Assembly: GCA_030141605.1 (NCBI GenBank)
Contig: JAQGDQ010000126.1
Coordinates: forward strand, 550,001 to 570,327
Length of the DNA: 20,327 nucleotides
Direction of reading: 5' to 3'
Source: Tubiluchus corallicola
Lineage: Eukaryota > Priapulida > Priapulimorpha > Priapulimorphida > Tubiluchidae
The notes beneath the pieces were generated by a model. That model had not been told where the DNA came from. It saw only the letters and a list, made by a program, of their open reading frames with translations, and did no database searches. This document shows, in pieces, positions 1-8,300 of the stretch; position 1 is the first letter of the stretch; each line of letters opens with the position of its first letter. A program made the position numbers and the translations under genes.

Positions 1-1037
1 ATTTTAAACGCAAATTAAAATGTATAGTCACGGCGTCTTTTTATGTGCTTGCTCTCCCTAACTTTAGAACCTGCATACGCCCCTGATTAAACTAGAGGAC
101 ATAGTTTAAAACTTTAAGAACTGTCACGTTTCGACATTTATAAATATATACTGTGTGATTTCCGACAAGTTACTGTGAGAGTAGCGAATAATGGAATAAT
201 TTGCCTGCCATGGTGATTGCCGTACCAATTATAATAAAATGCAAATTTTTAATAGACAATTACTTTGTAGAAAAAAATGGAGTGTGCTTGCTAAACCCCT
301 AATCATGAGGGTGTAACAGTATAATACACCTAACAACACACAGCTGCAGTTCACGTCCAAAAAAAGTGGTGGCGTGTAGCTTCTGGAGGTGTGTGGAAAA
401 TCGCTTATTGGGCAGTCAGCAGCGCCTGAGTGAGCATGATTGATGTTCTGCTTGACATGAATTGTCTGATGTTCCACATCAGTGCCTGTGTGGTTCCACG
501 ACCTTATCTGATACTGATTAGAAATTAGAAAAGGTTCTGGCACTGCTGTTATGCTAAATGCTTAAACTGCCGCTTTGAAACGCAGTAAAAAAAGAAACTA
601 ATTATTCCACGTTACTACCTTGTTCTGTCCTCTTCAGAATAACAATTCAAATAAAAGCCAGGTCTAACGAACTGCTCAAATGTTTACTGCTATTCTTTCT
701 GGCATTTTACTTTACTTGCTGCTTTTGTGGTTCTAAAAGAGTCTTGTAACAAATGAATTAGAATATTCATTAATCTACCGTAATTACGATTTCTCAGCTA
801 CCATACATCTGTCAAGTGTCAGCTTAAACCTAATTTATTTTCATCCTATACCATGGTGTCATCCTACACGTTCTCTCTGATCTGCTAAGCAAATTACTGA
901 AATGTTACTACCTGCTCATTAAAACTGCTAAAATGACAGTCACAAATTCTAGCAAAATAATGCTATACTTTTTACAGATTTGATGTACCAATATATACGC
1001 CTGATAACTTCATACTTTGTCTGCTTTTTATTCCCAG
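1..1037. other. Intronic sequence upstream of the first visible DUR3 exon
   Basis: This AT-rich stretch shows no open frame resembling DUR3 or any other protein I recognise. It ends in a pyrimidine-rich run (ctttttattcccag) that forms the acceptor of the exon at 1038, so at least its right end is intron. The 104-codon open frame on the - strand at 229-543 has no recognisable motif and is probably chance. The exon that should precede 1038 was not found here and presumably lies further upstream. Confidence 0.6.
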
Positions 1038-1168
1038 CCTTATCGATCATTCAAAGATGTAAATACCTGCATATTGTGCGGAAGACATCGTGGACGATTG
1101 TCAACGCCACTAGACAGGTGCATATGTCAAAGTAAAACCATCTGCATGACATGTCACATGGATCACAG
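1038..1168 (+). CDS. DUR3: DUR3-like exon encoding a Cys-rich zinc-finger-like loop
   Basis: The exon follows a good acceptor (ttttattcccag) and ends CACAG|GTTAGT, a strong donor. It starts in phase 0 and ends two bases into a codon. It encodes PYRSFKDVNTC followed by a cysteine array: C11-x2-C14-x13-C28-x-C30-x5-C36-x2-C39-x3-H43 (numbering from the first visible residue). The next exon continues the pattern with C59-x2-H62. In DUR3 relatives this position is a loop between two membrane segments, where plant proteins have a short stretch (YDIYxxYINP type) with no cysteine array that I recall. The paired cysteines suggest one or two bound zinc ions. This is an inference from spacing; I cannot assign a named zinc-finger family. 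Confidence 0.82.
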
Positions 1169-4100
1169 GTTAGTGACGTTTATTGAAAATTATGCAATGA
1201 ACAGTGTTAAAGAAAACAGCATTTAAGATATATAAACAATCTATTTCTAAATTTTAGCGATTGGTGAAATTAACAAAGTTGTGCTATGTGTTTATAATCA
1301 CCATATTGCATATATGACTTTTTCAACACTAGTAGGCTACAAAGATTAGAGAATGTTTTAATGAATATGCATAATGACTTTTGAATTCGTAAGTTTGAAT
1401 TTGTAGTTACTCATACGTACTGAAATAATTCTCATTAAAAGTTTCGACACAAATGGTAAATTAAATGCCGGACTGCAATTTTTTAAGACATTTGCATCAA
1501 TTGAGGGCTTTTTGGCAAATGTTTAACAGCAGCAAATTTAAAAGCATCGGACACAATACAATTCATAACAAGGTATTAAAATATTTACAAGATACAGCAG
1601 CATAAAAGATGAAATAGAGTCGGTGGGATGGGATACCAAAGGCATGTTGACCACACAGATTTCATAATCATTTCACAATTTCAGCAGCATCAGTCAAGCT
1701 AAACTTGAACAATCTACGACAAGTTGGTGCAGCCAGATTGTCCAGGGTATGATTAGCAGAATATCACTAGGATGCACAAAGGTCCCTTGGAAAAACGAAG
1801 GGCCTTGGGACGCACCTGACAGACGTACGACATGACATTTTTGACCCGCTCGTCAAAAAGGGATATAAACGTCTCACAAAAATCAAACTTGCGATGCAGA
1901 ACATCACATAAATCCTTTCTCAAAAGCTCAGTTTGGGTGCTAATATGATAAAATTCCTACTACTTTGTACCTTTCTTAATTTTTATTTAAACACTTTCTT
2001 CTTTTCATTAACTTGGTGAATATTCTTGTTTCAATTGTAAGATTGTGTGTTCAAACTGGCATGATTCAACAAGTATCTGGGCATTTTTAGGTAATCGTAC
2101 CACGAGTTCTGGGTAGTCAGGAACTTTCTCAGTATAGCCCGGTTATTTCTACAACACCTCAAGGCAGTGTACTTGGACCGATTTTGTTTACTTTATTCAT
2201 TAACACAAAAATTAGTGCCAAAACTTGATAAAACTTTTCGTGTTGTACGTGTGATATTTTGCTATTTTTGTACGAAGAACAAAAATGCCCTTATGGAGCC
2301 TTACAAAGCTTACGTTAAGGCGCTACATGAGTATTGTGGGCTAGTTTGGTCACGTCATATACATTGATGCTATTGAGAGTGCTGCGATATTTTACACGTA
2401 GATTATTTACCCATTGTGAATTTGTTATTTTTAACTACTTGAACAAGTTGTGTATCTTAGATTTATAATTACTCGAAGTAAGTTTTGATCTTAAAATGGT
2501 TTATAAAATACGCAAGCAATTAGTAGATTTGTCATTTTGTGATTTCTTTTGTTATGCTCCTACTTAAAATTTACGTGGTCACACTACAAGTTGTTTAAGC
2601 ATTATTCTTGATTGGTGTATACAAATATTCCTACGCAAATAGAGTAGTCCCTATGTAGAATGATCCTGACTATGATGTGGATACTGTGCCAAACATTGCC
2701 AGTTTCAGCACCAGAGTAGCAAAATATCACTTTTTAGCTATTGCCATTTTAATCGTTTTATGTCAGCTACTTTTTCTTTAGTGTAGCCTTTTTAAGTTTT
2801 TCGTTTTACGACAAAAATGTATTTAATTTATAACTGCAATTGTCAATATCATAAATCATTTTACATTGCCAATATATTATAAATTATTTTACTGCCAGCA
2901 TAAGTACATACATGCCTGCTGTAATCTTCTATAAAAATATATTTTTATAAATGTTCTTAAACAAAACAAAATTAAATAAAATCAAACGAAAATATACCTG
3001 TATACATGCAACTGCAAATTAAGAAGTAAACTTTGACCGATAATCATGAGTTTTGTGAATCGGAAACGAGAATGAAGGAGAATTATACGCTTCGGTTACT
3101 AGTGAACCAGCTCGTAACATTCTCATTAACAATATGGTTAATATTGAGAATCAATCGCTCATTAACAAGAATGAGCACGCTGTGAAATTAGGCAAACGAC
3201 CAGTATATCAATTAATTCTTTAACAACTATTATGTTGCGGTGTTATACGTGAAGTCAAGCATATTGGTCTATCCGCTCAGCCTCCGTTGTGTCGAGCACG
3301 CTCACGTGCAATCAACACATCTTCTTGTGTACAACAACAACAACCCCCTTTAGTAAACAACTAATCAGCACCATATAACTCCAAAAAAATGTTGTTATTT
3401 TTCCAATTATGTCACAGTACCGTTATAGTCATTAACAGCATCACTGCTTCTCACGTAACTTGAGTGGCAGTGCCAATCAGCCCATGGAAGGTAGAACTGC
3501 TGTCAGCGAAGTCCATCATTTCACCAATGTGTCGTACCGGTTGATAAAGAAAGAAAACAGTTGGTTCGCAGAGGGCAGGAAGCAGCAAAAAAGGACTTGT
3601 CCGACTGGGACGGACTTGTCCAGGCATGCCACATGTCGAAGAGTAGATTAAATTGGGATCGCTTGATAATGGTGGGCATTGGAATTGCGTTACTGATAGA
3701 TGCAAGGTAGAGCACAAGGGCGATTTCAAAGAAATAGTAAACGTGTGGTGTTCAGTTCAAGTCATATATGTTCTCATAATATTTCCTTGAAACAACCAGG
3801 CGTAGGCTTTTTCGAAAATGTTGTCGCTGCCATCTTGAAAATAAAATCGCGAATTAAAAGGAATTTGACACATTATATTCCACTGCAAATTGGCGAAGCC
3901 TTAGAAAATAAGTTTCAATCAGTTGATGCGGAGTCCGCGCTAGTACATTCCTACAAAGTTTCATGACGACCCATTTTAGATTTACATAGCCTTTAGCTTT
4001 TCTTTTTGAAAATGATGTTCTTGCTGCCATCTTGAATTTGAAGTAGCCAAATCGAAAATCTGCATCATCAAGAGTTTGTTCTAGCGTATATATTCATGTG

Positions 4101-5279
4101 AAGTTTCACGGCGATCCATTGTAAATTTCACAGAGCCTTAGACTTTTTTCGGAACAACAACAACAACAACAACAGCGACGACGACGACGACGACAACAAC
4201 AACAACAACAACAACCAAGTGAGTAGGCATTTGGATCGAGTGCCAAAACTATTTACAAACAAAAAAGACAGGCTGGTACCTTGTTTTTACTTTTTTCCGG
4301 AGCAATAACCTAATACTGTATAAATAAGAAGTTTTTAGCGTTCGAAGTCTTTCAAGAAATGCTCGCTGGTTTCCTCATTCTCACAATACGTGGCTGACTA
4401 TTTTTGTAATTTGCTTATTTATGTTTATAGGCTAGAGAGCGAATCGACAGACGTTGTAAAGCCCGAATACAGATGCACGCAGCATGGGAAATTTAAAAAA
4501 TATCAGCAAATGATTCAGAGAAAGAAAAATTGGTGTTTATTATGGGTGATTCTTGCTATTGTGCCACTGACGCTGATTCTTAACGCTCTCAAGGTTGAAT
4601 ACTTCATTACATTTCAGTGTTATGCATTTGCATAAGAATTATTATAGTATACATATGATTATATACATGTATATTATACGTGACTTTCTATGACAGTTGA
4701 TCAGTGTTTTCGTTCCGAAATGTCATGCAAATTAACAAAAATGGCCATAGTTTTTAAATATAAACACTAAACGTGGACAGCGTGTCGCGAATACTTCAAA
4801 AGTATATTATGGAAGTCCTTGCAATTTTCTTCTAACTGCATTAATTTACAATTTATCTTTGGTGCTTGGCTGACATTTTATTTTAACTCGATCAAATAGT
4901 CTACTAAGGCCATTTCACAGTGAGCATGCGAGACAAAATTCCTCGAGGAGAAATTCCTTGATTGTTTTCTATCAATGGCAGTGACGCCTCATGAGGACTT
5001 TTCCTCGTGGAACTCCTCGTGAAGAATTCTGGCGCCAGCTAAAAGCTACGCGTCCTCCTCATGAGGAAAATTGCCGCATAGTCGAAATACTGTATGTTCC
5101 ATTTTCGTGACGAATCCTCGCGGAATTCAGAATAAAATTTCATTGCTCAACTGCTCAGTCTTGTTTATGGAACAACAATTAACACATTTCAGTATAAAAT
5201 TATAGGATTTAATTTCTCTTTTAACAGATTGATTGATTGATCAGTTTATTTCAGCTAAAAGCCATATACAAATATGTGA

Positions 5280-5322
<43 letters not shown>

Positions 5323-8300
5323 CACATAAAATTAGATATTAGGGTAAAAAATTATCGTATGCGCAGAGGTTATATACTTGAACCTGATAAAAGTACCTGC
5401 GACCAGTGTATTAGGAAGTCTGACTTATGTCGTACGTCAGATACAAAACCACTAATAATGAAATTATCACTTTTGTCATTGATTCTAGACCAGATATTAT
5501 GCGCAGCTCTTCTTCTTATAACAGTGAAATGTGAAAACGGTTCATTGCACAATTATACCTAGACCATATTCACAATTAATTTTAGTATCAGCAGTATTAT
5601 ATGCAGATCTAAGTTTACGAATATTGTACAAATTAAATTTCACCCATAGATTAGAACAGTAGAACTGAGTACAATATGATTGGAACAATACCTCTTTGAC
5701 ATGTGCAGAACACCAAATCTCCTAATAATACAATTAGCTCTTATGTAAAATAATCTTAGCTGATTCAAAATATCAGTATCATCACTTAGGTTATCACTCA
5801 AGTAATGGCCAAAGTACTTTTCATTATTACAAACTTTAACTTCTTTGCCAACCACAAAAACCCTACCAACGACAACATGCCGGAGCAAAGGTGGTTAAAA
5901 ATAGATGCATTTCGTCTTTTTTACATTGAAAACGATATGATTTTCAATAGCATATTTTTCACATACGGTAAGAAGTTTTTACAGAGCAAAGACAGAATAT
6001 AAATCGTCTGCATACATTAAGTGATTAATTGCATTTTCGCCAATGCGACAACTTGCATTTTTTCACTCGACAGATATTTTGAGAGGTCATCAATAAAGGC
6101 GGCGAGAAACAAAGTACAAAGAATTCCACCTTGTCTCATGCCATTTGACACAGAAAAATAATCAGAGTTTTGCCCCGGCGGACACTGTGATGGACACCAG
6201 TATATCAGCATAGACAACATTGAAGCAGGAAGTCCAAGAGCAGTGAGTTTCGTCCAGCCCAGTAAAAAGTCCAGTATGGTTCACACGATCAGATGCCTTA
6301 CTGGCGTCAACTATGGGCACTACTCATATATGTAAACGTATCCTCGAGAAACAACAGCTTATCAGACACAAAATAACTGTATCAGATGTAAAATAAAATT
6401 CACGACACATCAGTTAAAAGTGTACCATCACGTCTAGTAAAATCAGGGTTAAAATCACTTTTAACGCACACTGAATTACATTATATGTACATGCATATGG
6501 GAATCATGCCCAGATACTCTGAAAACAAATCATCATTTTTTCAGGCGTTTCATACGCTGAATATACGTTAACTACAACAAAGTCAACATTAAAATCTGAT
6601 TTCTTAAGATAGATGATTTTATATTTTATTCATGCAACAGCCACGGCTATATTCTAGTCATTCTAGTCTTAACTGTAAAATTTCTCCCGATCGTCTCTCA
6701 TATGTCCATACAAGGTTGCAATAACACCAGGCTACTGTATTGATTCGTTAATTGGCTGCACCCAATAACGATGGTAATTAATACTACGATAATAACAGTA
6801 AGCATTTAGTGAAAAGATGACATTGTCCATGTTGACGAATAATAGCTACAAGCCTAAAACTCGTAAAGTATCTGCAAGATACAGCTAACTGGATGCGCGG
6901 GAAAAAACCGTGAAAAGTGAAATGAATTTTCTTGCTGCATGGGATTTCAAGGAAAAACCGAAATTTTCTGATTTTCTGACAGCAATTTCTTGTGTCATTT
7001 TCCTTGCGTCCTCGCTGTGAAATGGGCCTAACTGTGTGTATTTTATGTTGTGATATACATAAGTGCAATAAGACAGCACCTTAATAACAAAATTTGTGTT
7101 TTTAGCAAATGTGCTTTTCAAATACTCTGTAGTACGTTAAGTAAATTTCAAGCAACAATACATACCAATAAACTTAAAAGAAATTAATTTAATTTAAGCA
7201 CGTATTTAAAAATTCGAACCAATTACATCTCTCATTTTTAGAACTACGCACCAGTAAAGACCATTTTTCTCTAATTCAGATTTGGTGCTTCTGCGCAAGA
7301 ATTGCTTCTATATACGTATAAAAGTTATCATTATAACGCCATCAACTCTAAAGAGTCATCACTTTGGCTGTGTTTCTTTGTAGGTAAGCTTAGGATGGCT
7401 GTATTTATTTATGGGTGTTCTGATTGGCTCAGCTGTAGTTCCACTTACTCTGTGCATGTTTTGGACTGGACTCACAAGTACTGGCATGATTGTTGGTGGA
7501 ATTGGCGGCTGTGTCCTTGGTTTCAGCTCATGGCTTTTTGTCGCATCAACCTACCCAGGAGGATTATCGTCAGAAAGTTTCATGGATAATACAGGTACGT
7601 ATTAAGTAACACAAAACTGGTAAAATTTGATTTTTGCTACTATAAGAAAAACCGGACCCAATCTTAAACTGTAGGTCAAAACAATCTACTCTTTGAAATA
7701 TTGAAAAAGAACATACTATTTTTTCAAGAATAACTTACATGAAAGAATCACTACCACACAATTGCAATTTCGCGTTCGAGCCACTAGTTCTTCGTTGTTA
7801 CAAGCATTTCACCTTTCGCTAGTTAGATGGGCACTAGCACTAGCACCTGCGTTTCAGAAACGCGTTGCACAAAATACAGGTGCTGTACCTCTCAGTTCAG
7901 AGGTGTTCGTTTGTGACGCACTACACACTTCGGCAGCTCATGCTTGAGCGCAGTAAATTTAATTTTGAATTTTTATCTTAACGCTTGCCAAGTTTTAGTA
8001 CAATACAGTTGAATCTCTTGCAGTAGCACTGGCTTTCACAAACACGTGCAACACGCTCATGGAATGTGTTTGCTGAAAATTATGTTCATTTGTGATGTCA
8101 TCAATAGTTCGGCTCGCCCGCCGTTAATTATTAATTATCTCAATCGCTTTTGCAGTATTATTGGTGTTAAAATGTATACTTTTTACCATACATGAAATTT
8201 GGGTACGATGTGAGAAATCATCCTGTCTTCCTTTAATCGTTTTAAGGTTTCGCCTCTTTCTATTCAGGATGAAATGTCCTTTCGAGTAAATACTTCAGCT

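Noticed and set aside
229-543. 104-codon frame on the - strand
   Set aside because: No recognisable motif, AT-rich surroundings, and no splice or start context in support.
2930-2949. Perfect 20-bp palindrome of A and T
   Set aside because: In DNA this AT-rich such palindromes arise easily, and nothing around it suggests function.
3451-3729. 92-codon frame on the - strand, with two other frames open in the same place
   Set aside because: The region is less AT-rich so chance open frames are longer; no family was recognised, and it is noted only as a possible repeat fragment.
5233-5562. 109-codon frame on the + strand with an Ile-Tyr repeat
   Set aside because: The repeat is the (TA)18 microsatellite, and the frame is antisense to the LINE remnant; no domain is visible.
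7762-7947. 61-codon frame in intron 3
   Set aside because: No DUR3 similarity, and the neighbouring exons join in phase without it.
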